From contig NC_083347.1 in the NCBI RefSeq assembly GCF_019175385.1, forward strand, positions 122,086,124 through 122,150,123: a stretch of DNA of 64,000 nt, written 5' to 3'. Below are positions 54,221 through 64,000 of this stretch, in pieces. Below the pieces are notes generated by a model. The model searched no databases. It worked only from the letters and a program-made list of their open reading frames with translations, and had not been told where the DNA came from. The position numbers and the translations under genes were made by a program. Each line of letters starts with the position of its first letter. Positions within the stretch are counted from its first letter, which is position 1. This DNA is from Lycium barbarum. Taxonomy: Eukaryota > Streptophyta > Magnoliopsida > Solanales > Solanaceae.

Positions 54221-57200
54221 TCAGAAAAGCAAACATGATTTGGTTTTTCTATATGGAGAATCACCCAGCTTTGGCTCAATGGTCTCGATTGAGCATTCTT
54301 TCTTTAGAATCTTCACGACTGTAGACATTGTCGGTCTGAATGGGCGTGAACTAATGCATTTCATTGCTAATCTTAGAATGATATCTGCTTCTTCCCAGTC
54401 ATATTCCAGAAGCTGATTATCAACTAGGTCCATTAGAGTTCCCCTCTGATCCTTTACTTGTGCCTATAATGGTCCATAAAAGCCAATAACTTTGTTTAGT
54501 TTCCTAGATTTCAACCATAAAATGTGGATTCATGTACATAATCTCTTGCAGTTAGTTGAGTTTCACTCACCTCCTCCACGAGGTATTCAGTATCACCACC
54601 TGCCCTTGGGGTTGTGACTTTCCTTCCACTGATAAGTATAAGTGTGACAACTCCAAAGCTATACACATCTGCGCTAGCTTCTAAGGGGTGATCTTTAACT
54701 TCAGGCGCTGTGTATGACCTGCAAACGGCTTCCATTATTGAGAATTGCAATTGTGATAGCCAATGTATACAAAGTTTTGACCAATTTGAAAACAAAATCG
54801 GTCAAAGGTGCTCCCTTACAGTGTTCCTTCCAACTTTTGCTTGTGATGAAGCTTTGCAAATCCAAAGTCATATATCTTCGGATTTAGATCGTCATCAAGA
54901 ATAATGTTTGCTGGTTTAATATCCCCGTGTATAATTTCCAGTTTGGACCCCTCGTGAAGGAAAGCTAAACCTTCTGCTAGGCCAAGACAAATTCTATACC
55001 TTGTTGGCCAATCCAGTCTTTCTCTAAGTTCGTCTGAATCTGTAAGTAATCAAAGCTCAACTATTATTTGTACAGCTAAAATTATTTTTCCCCTTCTTTA
55101 CTACAACTGCAGAAGCTAAATGAACTTTTTCATAAATGGAAGACATTACCAAATAATGCATCTTCAACAGAGTTAGTTCCAATGTACTCATAGATGAGCA
55201 GAAGCTCATTGTCTCCTGCACGGCATCCCATTAGCTCATTGTCTCCTGCAAAGCATCCCATTAGCTCATTGTCTCCTGCAAAGCATCCCATTAGCTCATT
55301 GTCTCCTGCACAGCATCCCATTAGCTCATTGTCTCCTGCACAGCATCCCATTAGTGTTGCAAGATTTGGATGTTTCATGCCAGCAATTGTATGACTCTTT
55401 TCCACAAACTCGTGCATTTCTTCTTTTGTTGCCAAAAGCTTTTTAACTGCGATGTCAGTCCCATTCGCAAGAGTGCCCTGAATGTTGATTAAGTGTTTCA
55501 AATGATGAAACTGCAACAACAACAACATACCAAGTGTAGTCTCACAAGTGGGGTCTGGGGCGGGTTGCACCTGTACGCAGACCTTACCCCGACCTTTGTA
55601 GAGTAGACAGGCAGTTTTCCATTGATGCTCGACTCAAGAAAAGCATTTTTCAAAACAGGTTTGAAAAATACAAGAATAAAAAAGCTATGATAAAAGAAAC
55701 AATAGTAGTGATAAAATTGAAGAATAAGATAATGGTAGAATAATAATAATAATTACAGATGATGAAATTGCAAATCAGAAAAACAATATAATCATATATA
55801 TCTATAGAAATTGAAGGTCATCCAGCTAGCAAAAGGAGAAAGTTTGTGCACAGTGCAGGTGCAGGCTCTAAATCAACATGATACCTCTAAGAACAAAGAT
55901 GTGCAGTTAAGTTGCATAGAGGATGAGGAGAATCAGGAAACCACAAAATTGGTACTGCAACTTTTTTTATTTTTTTATAACCGTGGTGTCCGGGCTAGCT
56001 TGTGCGAACCTCGACTAATTTCACGGGATACCTCTCACCTCCCACTAGCAACACATACCAGCTAACTCTGTCCAACAAGGCTAGGACAGATGGGAAGAAA
56101 TCACTTAGTGTTTTTGTCTCTACTTGCATTTGAACTTGAAGCCTCATGATTTTCAACCCACTTCATTGACCACTAGGCTACACCCTTGGGTGCATTAGTA
56201 CTCTAACTTTTGTCATGAGAGAATATCTTTTTCGAAAGAAATGAAGAATACAAAGGCGGAAAAAATGCCCTCAAGTGATAAGCAAAATTTATTTAACTGA
56301 AGAAAACTGTAAAAGATATATCACAAAGAATACAAAAAATCATAAACTATACTGAGTTAAGATTCTAGCTAACCTTATAGACAGTCCCAAAACCTCCCTC
56401 ACCAAACCGGTTCTCATCACCAAAATTCTTTGTGGCAGCTTTAATTTTCCGAAAGTTGTAATGCCCTCCAGGATACAATTCAACAACTTCTAGCTCTACA
56501 TCAACACATTAGTAAATAAAATATCAGCGGAGTTGAAAACCGAAAGAAAGTAAAGAAGCTTACAACAAATAAAAAGACCTATGATTCACATGATGGAAAT
56601 GTATCTTGAGCTTAACTCAACCCCAACAGCTAGCTAGAATCTTAACTCACTAGCTAACCTCATATGATGAGACCAGTGTGGGACAACTTAAAATCCCTCC
56701 AACCTACGCCAAAGCCTACCAACTGAATCGTGGACAACATAATATGGGGGGCCAAACATCGGGTAAATCAAGTATTGGGATGGGTCTAGTTCTGATATCA
56801 TGATAAGAATGGATCTTGGGTCTAACTCAACACGAAAAACTACCTCATCAGGTTAGGATTGCCGAATACCATATAACTGGACCAACTCCGCATCCCACAA
56901 TCGATGTGGGACAACTTAAAGAAGACAAACTACAACTTTGAAGATGAAGCGGCAACATATCATTGCATCAACTATTTACTTGTCTCCTTATCGAGGATGG
57001 TAAGGTGTGAGTAATGAGGAGGGACAACATTTTAAAATTTTGGGGATCTAGCAGGAATATTCAGAATCTTAAGGTACACTAAAAAATCCTTTCAGAGTTG
57101 GCTTCACTTCAAATCCCAAATGGAAACCAAATAAAATATATAATAATGTAGTGTTACCTTCCCGACGTAATTTGTCTTGGAATCTCCAGGAAAAACCTAT

Positions 57201-60200
57201 GAACAATATTAGAAGAAGTAGTGCAAATCCTGAAATTCCAACAAGCACTCCTTTGGACAGTTCTGATTGAACTGGTTCATGAATTGTTACCATGAAATAT
57301 CAGTCACAAAATAGGGACCAAAAACATGTAAAATGGTAAACAGTAAAAGGCATAAAATGAATACCTGGAGTTACTGTAATTGCAGATATAAGGGGGCCAT
57401 AGTACCCTGATGGGCATAAGACTGACCCTTTTCCAGACCAGTATAAGTGAATCTCCAGTCTACCTTCATTCACAGAAGTGGGATATTCCATTGTTATAGC
57501 CTTATTCACACCTTTCGCTTCTCTTTCGATGTTGAAGTTTCTCAGCACATTTTCTTCCTGCGTAAATATAATTTAAAAGTCTTCTATATGTTTGCATATG
57601 GATCAACAACTTCTGGTTTTGGTACCTTACCTGGATATCCACATCAAAGAGTCGCCCTGCTTTGCTGTGCGAATCTTTAGTGTTGCTACTTGATATTTCA
57701 GCAAAGTGAAGCTTCACTTTGTACTCACCATTTCTCAAACAAAATCCATAATATTTCAAGGAGATTGGGGATAAACGTGCTGTTCGATACAATTGGGCAT
57801 CACCAGCATGAATTTCGCCGGTCTCATTTAGAGTGTACTTATTACGATTTGCCCATAAGAAGCTTCCCATACTACTATAGCCCCAATTTGACCTCTTACT
57901 CATGAAGAAAGTTGATTCACCACGTGGATGTACATCAGCTTCATAGTCATTTCCGTTAACAGGGACAGAATCACCACCGCAGTTTATATACAAATGGTCA
58001 TCTACAAATGGAAACAGCATTTTCAGCACAACGTGCATTTACAATCTTAAAATACGAGAAACTTTTATCTGGAAATGTTTCTAGAAATATACTGTGAAGA
58101 TCTACAGCTCACATTGTGTAAAGACAGACTAGCAAATAGCAATCTTAGTAGGCGTTTGGCCATAGATTCCAAATAATTTTCACTTCATTTGGATTTTATG
58201 AAATTTGGAGTTGTGTTTAGTTATACTTTTAGCAAAGGAGAGAAAATAACACTTTATTTGGAATTTATGAAGATGGAGTTGGAAAACAGGTTTGGAGCAC
58301 TTCCCCAAATTTGCAAATTAACTTCAAGTTGGATTTCGAAATTTTATAACCAAACATTGATTTTGAAGAAAGTGAAAAATTAATCCGGAAAAAAAAGTGA
58401 ATAATTCTCATGGCCAAACAGCTCCTAATATAATGACACAAACAACACTTTTAATTATAGAAATAATTAGTCTTGCAGAATCTTTTATGTAGAGTCACAT
58501 TCAATCCCAAAAGAAATATCTATAAAGATAGTCATAAGGAACATAACATAACATAATATGTATACAAAAATCACTTCATGTCTGAAGTTGTTAGTACTTA
58601 CAGAACTGAGTACAGAACTGAGTTCCATTCTTAAAATGGAAATCAACTTGGTCCCGCTTTGCAACCCTATATTCAAATTTATGCACAAAGTTAAGTAGAG
58701 AACTCAGACCAATTTTCTTCTAACTCCAATTTATTTCTTTTTTCTTTTCTTTATGTGGAGATATAGGTGGAAGAGCTTACTCATCCTTTTCATTGGGGCA
58801 ACACGCAAACAGATTCCTGGGAAAGAGCAAAATAATTGGATTCGGAATAGAAAAGCGACTAAGAAGAACATAAATAAGATTTTTCTAGATATGTGAAAAT
58901 CACCCTTACAAGTTAGGGTTTAGATACTCTTTGGAGCTTGTCCTCACATTTTTGAAACGATTTTCAGAAACATCCCTGCATTTTTAACTTGGAAGAGTGA
59001 GTGGCAAAATATGTTGTAGAAATTAATGAAAAGAGAAAGTCAGCAGAGAAAATCATGTTAAATCAAACTTCAATTGGAAGAAATTAAATGCCACGATTTT
59101 ACAACAATCGAAATATAATATATTTTCTTCCACGAAACCCTTCAAATTTGAATTTAATGAAGTTCTTGCTCCAAGGAATATATTTCTTCAATTTGTGCTA
59201 TAGCTGCAACTTGCAACTTTACCGTTAAATATAATTAAAGTTACAGTTGCAATTTTACCCTTTATTTCGCGCCTGCTTTTACTTCCTTTTTATCACTTCA
59301 CTTTAGTTTCATTCTGTTACTCCCTTCCTCAGCTTGACAAAATAGATTTCCTAGGAGCTGCTAGTAATGTCTGAACTTAAAACCAAAAAAGTAATAAATT
59401 AATGCAAAAAGCACTTACACGTATGAAGTAGCATTCATCCAAGATGGAATTGTGTCATTGAGCTTATTTCTTCTTAGAAATCTGCAAGAATGCATTGGAT
59501 CATGACATTTAATACCAAGACACAAAAAGGAAAAAAGTGCGATAAAAATCAATGCTTCCACATTTCATTACAAAAGTAAGATCACCTTTTATATCTAATG
59601 ATTAGTTAGAGAAGTAAGGTCACTTACATATAATTCAACGAGGAGTTAACAACTTCTGGAATTGCACCAAACAAACTATTGAAACTCAAGTCCCTACATC
59701 AGCAGAAAAAGAAGAAGTAGAATTACTATATATATTTGTTCAGGAAACATGTACTCCATCCATTTCAAAATGAGTGGTGTTTTTACTTTTTCATTTTGTT
59801 AAAAAATGAGTGGCGTTTCACATAATCAAGAAGGCATTAATGATGTTCTTTCCATTTACCCTCTTTTTAAATAAAGGGAGTTTTACATACCCAAGAAACT
59901 ACTAAAGAGCTAAATCTGTTTCAAGGTATTTATTAAGGGTAAGTTAGTAAAAATACATCTTACTTTGTATGAATGAGTAGTTTTCTCAAGGTGTGGGCCC
60001 AACTATTTTCTTATTTACTGTATGCAGGGGCGGAAAATTAGCTCACGAATATATGACCTGCCAACCTGCCCAGGTTTAGACTGGTCATTGACCCGCCCAT
60101 TCTTTAGCTCGGCTCAAATCAGCACAACCCATTTTTGCCCATCAAAAATTTGGGCTGATATAGATCAAAATCTTTGTCAATTTTTTTTTTTTTTTTTGGT

Positions 60201-61413
60201 TTGATATAGCCATAGAAAGAAAATAGTTTTATTACGTACTTAAAATTAAAAACAAAAAAATTAAGACTTAGTAACAATTGAATAGGTTGGGTTATGACCC
60301 GTTTTTTACCCACTTTAACCCAAGTAACTTTTGGACCTAGTTATTAGCTCACTCCATTTTGACCCGGCCAACCCACTCATTTGACACCCCTAGCATTGAC
60401 TTTCCCCTATCAAATAAGTACACGCCTTTTTCTTTGTAATAAAAGAATATGTAGATATTTACTGCAGAAGCTGTCTTACAGATACTGAAGGCGAAATAGC
60501 TTCCATATCCAAATAGGGATGTTGGCATCTATTGAGCAATTCCTCAATGTCCTAGATAAACAACAAACCAGAAAATAGAATTTAGTTTTAGGAGAAGAGC
60601 AAAAGAAAATTATTACTCCAATAACATGAAAGTTTGGATGCCAGGGGACTCACAAAATTCTCAAAAATTCCATTCTAGATAAATCTGGAAATGAGTAGCT
60701 TTTTCCAACTAAGTCACTGATATGCCTGAAAGAAGATATTATAAAATCCATAATAATTCAAAGTTTGGGCGAGCTGCGTACATCAAAAAAGGTACAGAAT
60801 TTTACAGTTCCGTTAGATTCTTCAGCTTTGAGATTTGGCCAGGCAAAGGTGCAGAAAAACTATTCCCCATCAGATTCCTTCTCAACATGTGGGAAAAAAA
60901 AATCAACAGTCTTTATAAAAACATGCATAGATCGTATAAAAGTGTACAGTTAGTGAGTTTTACAAGATACGCAGATCTTGCCACAGTTCGAAAATATCCG
61001 GAATTGTTTCATTGAGCTTGTTCCCTCGCACATCGCTACAGAGAAAGAAGATTAATCAATTGATATAAAAGTCCAATCTGAAGATCTATATTCTCTCTCT
61101 CTCTCTCTCTTCCACCCTCCTCTTTCTTGTTTCAATTCTATGCTAATGCGAATTAAAGACAAGAGATTAGATACTTACAAGTACGTCAGTTTCTTTAAAC
61201 TCTTGAAGCTCGGCGGCAAGGCACCAATAAATTCATTGTTCTGCAAGTTCCTGAAATCATTTACGACATAATAATAGGTATCTCCATGTTTTTTGTTAAC
61301 CTTTAACGAAACTCTATCCGGTACTATGCAATTAAAATTTAGCAGCTTCTGCATCCCCATAATTACAGCCAGGTTAAAAGAATAAATACAAGGAGTGAGT
61401 AGAATTGTTTTGC

Positions 61414-61502
<89 letters not shown>

Positions 61503-63606
61503 ATATATATATATATGTGTGTGTGTGTACTTCGATAGAGCTGTGTTGTGAATGCTCTCCAGGACCAGGGCATAGACAGAAAGAAAACAATTTTATCCCA
61601 TTGTACGCAGCTAAGTACATGCACAAGAATCCACTAAAGGTCAGTCTGAAATGTAAGTGGGTAGCTACATTTCTAAACTGGTATAATCCAACAAGTAATC
61701 ATCTCTGTGTGTAAGTCCGCCAACTTAATCAAGAAATTGTATTCAACCAGAAAAAGATAATTTTTATCTTAAGAATAACCAACAAAAATACACTTACAGC
61801 TCCTCTAGATTCATAAGATCTCCAAGCCTGACTGGGAGTACACCTGAGAGTTGATTATCCACCAGGTACCTAATTGTGAAGGCAAATAGATGGGGATTCA
61901 AGTTTGCACTAAACCAAATGAAAAGTGAGATAAAGTAGAAATATGGATTTTATCAAGGCTTTTACAATCTAATGAGGCTCTTAATATTTCCCAGCTCTTC
62001 TGGAATTTTCCCTGATAAGAAATTATGGCCCAAGTCTCTGAAAGGCAAGAAGAAGAGAAAATAATTATGAACTCCAGACAGTAGATACTAATAACTCTAT
62101 TTTGGAATAGAAAGGACAATATAAAATGCAGCTTTAGACTTACAAATTTTCCAAAGATGGGAGAGAACCCAATTCTGGAGGAATTATTTGGTCGAAGAAG
62201 TTTTTGCACAGATCTCTGTAGTGGCAACTACGGTTAGATTTTAATGATTAAATACAATTCCAATATAGAAGTTTGAGTGAATTAAAGCTGCAATTTTAAA
62301 ATGCCGGATCCATGTTAACTCTGCATTAGTTGACATGTAAAAGTGCAGCAGAACTGCAGACAATTGTCTGACATCTAGCCGGGTTGAGTCTTAAAGCTGA
62401 TACAAAAAGGTATGTCAATGACTTACATGCTTTTTAAAGACTTCATCTCGCCAAAGAAAGGTGGAATGGGTCCTTCCAATGAGTTATCACAGAGGGAACT
62501 GTCAGATAAAACATCATAACCATCACAGTAATTCAAGAAAAAAAAATTATTTACTTAGCTTCATCTGTATCAATGGTGATGAAAGACTTTAAAAACAGAT
62601 AAATAAGTTTCTAATGGCCACAGGAAAATATTTAGAATATAATGAAAGAATTACAGTGAAAGTCATGAAGCTACTCACAGATTCACCAGATTCTTCAGAT
62701 TTTTGAACGGTTCAGGAATTGATCCACGTAAATTGTTTCCATTCAAATAACTGTGATCAACCAAAATAGAGAGAGTTAGAGAAGAGAGACAGATTTTTCA
62801 ATTTAGTTTTAAAGAGATAAGAGATCCATAAATGATATTACATTATGGAATCTTGGATATGATGGAGTTTAGTCTTAGACTTTATAATATATTGAGATCC
62901 TTTTAGACTTTGATTACCTCTTATTTAATGGTTAGTACTAATATACCAGGACAGGGTGGAACGCGTGGCCCTGGAGATAAGATCGCTTTTTATATGAGTA
63001 CTTAAGACATTAACTTTTTAGCCATGAGCTCCCCTGCTATTATTCAATTAAGGATGCAAAACACAAAATCAGCATAGAGTGCTGATTTCTTGTTTATTTG
63101 CTTTTGATCATAGAATGTATAAATCTAGTGCATTTGATATGCAACAAGGTGATTAGCATCTTTAAGAACATTGCACCAATTTTTGTAATGCTTTCCTACT
63201 TATGTATATTTCTTGGGGCATGAATTCCACCTTTTCCACGGTGTTAGTGATAAAAAATCTCCTGCCTCAAAATATACAGGCCTACAGGCCATAGTATTGT
63301 CAGAGGAAAATGAGATCTTATAATATTCAATTCATAATTATCCGTCATTCTCTTTTCTATAATATTGATTACATTCAAGTACAAAATGCAACAGGAATCT
63401 GAAAAATGGAATGATACTTAAATGCAATGTCTTCAAGTATGATTATGATCTCTAAATAGCTTAATACCTCTGAAATGGCATTTAAACTGAAAAGCACAAT
63501 ACAAATTATAATACATTGTTTAGGTATCCTTACAGGGATTCTAAATACTGAAGGTCACCAATCTCCTTGGGGATCTTACCTTCTAATCGTCTATTGGAGA
63601 AATCAC
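54221..63606 (-). CDS. LRR-malectin receptor-like kinase (LRR-VIII-2 type), 5' partial
   Basis: Layout matches subfamily VIII-2 plant receptor kinases: LRR ectodomain, malectin domain, one transmembrane helix, Ser/Thr kinase. LRR exons of about 72 bp end near 63606, 62752, 62498, 62216, 62039, 61868, 61251, 61036, 60726, 60550, 59698 and 59481. Then come malectin exons 57631..58001 and 57365..57557, transmembrane exon 57158..57271, P-loop exon 56374..56495, and kinase exons 55150..55477, 54820..55039, 54571..54718 and 54221..54463. Phases agree at the junctions I checked. The protein would sit in the plasma membrane and bind an extracellular ligand, possibly with cell-wall contact through malectin. 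The first exons and signal peptide lie beyond the window. The kinase has HGD in place of HRD and a 40-residue internal expansion, so its activity is uncertain. Confidence 0.87.
55203..55353 (-). repeat. Five-fold 30-bp tandem repeat inside a kinase exon
   Basis: Five in-frame units of exactly 30 bp encode LMGCCAGDNE, LMGCCAGDNE, LMGCFAGDNE, LMGCFAGDNE and LMGCRAGDNE, followed by the normal LLLIYEY. Family members have one such unit (LYGCCVEGNQLLLVYEY-like). The extra 40 residues fall between strands beta-4 and beta-5 of the N-lobe, next to the hinge. There is no stop or frame change. Confidence 0.93.
55511..55620 (-). mobile_element. Au-type SINE/RTE-LINE tail in kinase intron
   Basis: On the plus strand: CAACAACAACAACATACC, then AGTGTAGTCTCACAAGTGGG, then GTACGCAGACCTTACCCC. 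In reverse complement this is the GGTCTGCGTAC ... CCCACTTGTGGGA ... TTG-repeat tail of Au-type SINEs and related LINEs. It lies in the intron between the P-loop exon and the next kinase exon, in the same direction as the gene. Confidence 0.8.
57158..58001 (-). other. Malectin and transmembrane exons of the receptor kinase
   Basis: 57631-58001 begins DDHLYINCGG and contains YEADVHPRGESTF, NETGEIHAGDAQLYRTAR and NGEYKVKLHFAEI, the usual malectin-domain order. 57365-57557 continues with EENVLRNFNIEREAKGVNK and ends in AITVTPG. 57158-57271 holds the membrane helix GVLVGISGFALLLLILFIGF followed by the basic stop-transfer WRFQDKLRRE. Confidence 0.87.
58150..58432. mobile_element. MITE in receptor-kinase intron
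   Basis: Left end TAGGCGTTTGGCCATA and right end TGGCCAAACAGCTCCTA are inverted partners with a few mismatches. ~280 bp, no coding capacity. No target duplication could be fixed, so the superfamily (hAT or PIF) is open. Confidence 0.55.
59748..59960. mobile_element. Degraded Stowaway-like MITE in receptor-kinase intron
   Basis: Starts TACTCCATCCATTTCAAAAT, the usual Stowaway left end, and carries GAGTGGCGTTTCACATAA. The right end is not recognisable. Confidence 0.4.
60025..60395. mobile_element. Degraded hAT-like element in receptor-kinase intron
   Basis: The right end CATTTGACACCCCTA resembles the terminus of the hAT element at 10075-11662. The interior has GACCCGCCC, TTGGGTTATGACCCG and CCAACCCACTCATTTG words. 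The left end (CAGGGGCGGAAAATTAG) is not a clear inverted partner and no 8-bp duplication was found. Confidence 0.4.
61091..61110. repeat. (CT)n microsatellite
   Basis: Ten CT units in an LRR intron. Confidence 0.9.
61415..61530. repeat. Compound (AT)n(GT)n microsatellite
   Basis: AT repeats, GT repeats, then a second shorter AT-GT pair. Lies in an LRR intron. Frames across it are not genes. Confidence 0.92.
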
Positions 63607-64000
63607 TGCAATTCATTATGTTGCAAAAACATCAATCAGAAGTCTCGAAGTTGCATAGTTAAAAACTAAAGTGACAAATTGAGACCACAACTATAATGAA
63701 CATAAAACAAGGATGACCTGCACATATTTGGCATGAATAGTACTAATTTAAAATGTCTCTTGAGCTGCTTTATACTTTAGTGGTGACATTGTGCAGATGT
63801 TGCTACTATTATAGTGAAATTATTCTAAATCATTTTTGGTCGAGTAGGCAAAGATGAATATTCCTGCTTCATGGAAAATCTTGCAGTACAAACAAGACTT
63901 TATTAATCAAAATATATAGAAATGTAAAGAGACGTAATTTTAGAGGAATGACGGCTGGAAAGAAGAAATCAAAACAAATTTGTAATTTGGAGAAATACAT
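63607..64000 (-). other. Upstream intron of receptor kinase
   Basis: No LRR or signal-peptide exon was recognised after 63606. The start of the gene must lie beyond the window. Confidence 0.45.

Larger units (their letters stand above)
54221..56495 (-). other. Kinase-domain exons of the receptor kinase
   Basis: In protein order: KIKAATKNFGDENRFGEGGF leads to the glycine loop GEGGFGTVYK; the ATP-binding lysine is in DIAVKKL; the helix-C stretch is EEMHEFVEKSHTIAGMKHPN; the hinge is LLLIYEY; the catalytic loop is HGDIKPANIILDD; the magnesium motif is DFG in YDFGFAKL; the substrate loop is SYTAPEVKD; then ADVYSFGVV and a final SRPFRPTM block before the stop. The glycine loop, lysine and DFG are intact, whereas the arginine of HRD is glycine, making this a non-RD kinase. 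The C-terminus ends KSCLLF. Confidence 0.85.
59418..63606 (-). other. LRR exons of the receptor kinase
   Basis: Each short exon encodes one leucine-rich repeat, for example FSNRRLEGKIPKEIGDLQYL (63535-63606), NGNNLRGSIPEPFKNLKNL, CDNSLEGPIPPFFGEMKSL, CKNFFDQIIPPELGSLPSL, GHNFLSGKIPEELGNIKSL, VDNQLSGVLPVRLGDLMNL, QNNEFIGALPPSFKSLKKL and RGNKLNETIPDIFELWQ. The exon at about 60655-60726 (HISDLVGKSYSFPDLSRM) is the degenerate unit that family VIII-2 shows between LRRs. One LRR per exon, mostly multiples of 72 bp, allows repeats to be gained or lost without a frame change. Confidence 0.82.

Noticed and set aside
55194..55394. Plus-strand frame with SSLSPAKHPI repeats
   Set aside because: Opposite strand of the kinase minisatellite; the minus-strand reading fits the kinase fold on both sides.

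Overview
This is a plant nuclear window, most likely from a eudicot of the nightshade family (Solanaceae). The evidence is AT-rich DNA, spliced genes of plant type, and repeat families I associate with Solanaceae: a TARE1-like copia element with TA termini, very long LTRs starting TGTTATACCCC, and RTE-LINE/Au-type SINE tails. The family assignment is an inference; no species is claimed. There are few genes and many transposable elements.

Gene content. (1) Three related RBR-type (RING1-IBR-RING2) E3 ubiquitin ligase loci: RBR1 on + (5642-8470), RBR2 on + (30445-38687, lacking RING1) and RBR3 on - (47910-50683). All three share one intron that splits the RING2 domain just after the catalytic-cysteine region, so the last 23-24 residues sit on a tiny second exon. 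(2) A leucine-rich-repeat/malectin receptor kinase on - (54221 to beyond 63606), with kinase, transmembrane, malectin and at least twelve short LRR exons; its 5' end lies off the right edge. All other long reading frames belong to mobile elements or are chance frames.

Layout. 1-5641: AT-rich flank with a Helitron (2434-4557) lying between two copies of a ~450-480 bp segment. 5642-9700: RBR1, with a Mutator-like MITE in its intron and an RTE LINE tail downstream. 10075-11662: hAT-type element. 13814-27488: three nested insertions, namely solo-LTR-like A (13814-27488), which holds solo-LTR-like B (15280-26007), which holds a 6.2-kb Athila-like non-autonomous retrotransposon (17559-23761). 28056-30405: another solo LTR, just upstream of RBR2. 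30445-38687: RBR2, its intron swollen by a Stowaway MITE and a nearly intact Ty1/copia element. 38880-40700: triplicated segment carrying a 3'-UTR-like piece. 41114-45993: TARE1-like copia with all boundaries resolved. 46497-47262: MITE within MITE. 47910-50683: RBR3, whose intron holds a LINE fragment and short repeats. 51470-53170: tandem plus inverted duplication. 54221-63606: receptor kinase.

Function. The RBR proteins would take ubiquitin from an E2 onto the RING2 cysteine and pass it to substrates. The receptor kinase would sit in the plasma membrane and sense an extracellular ligand. Nothing in the sequence links the two. The most unusual points are a LINE/SINE tail turned into RBR1 coding sequence and duplicated there, and a five-fold 30-bp in-frame expansion inside the N-lobe of the receptor kinase.
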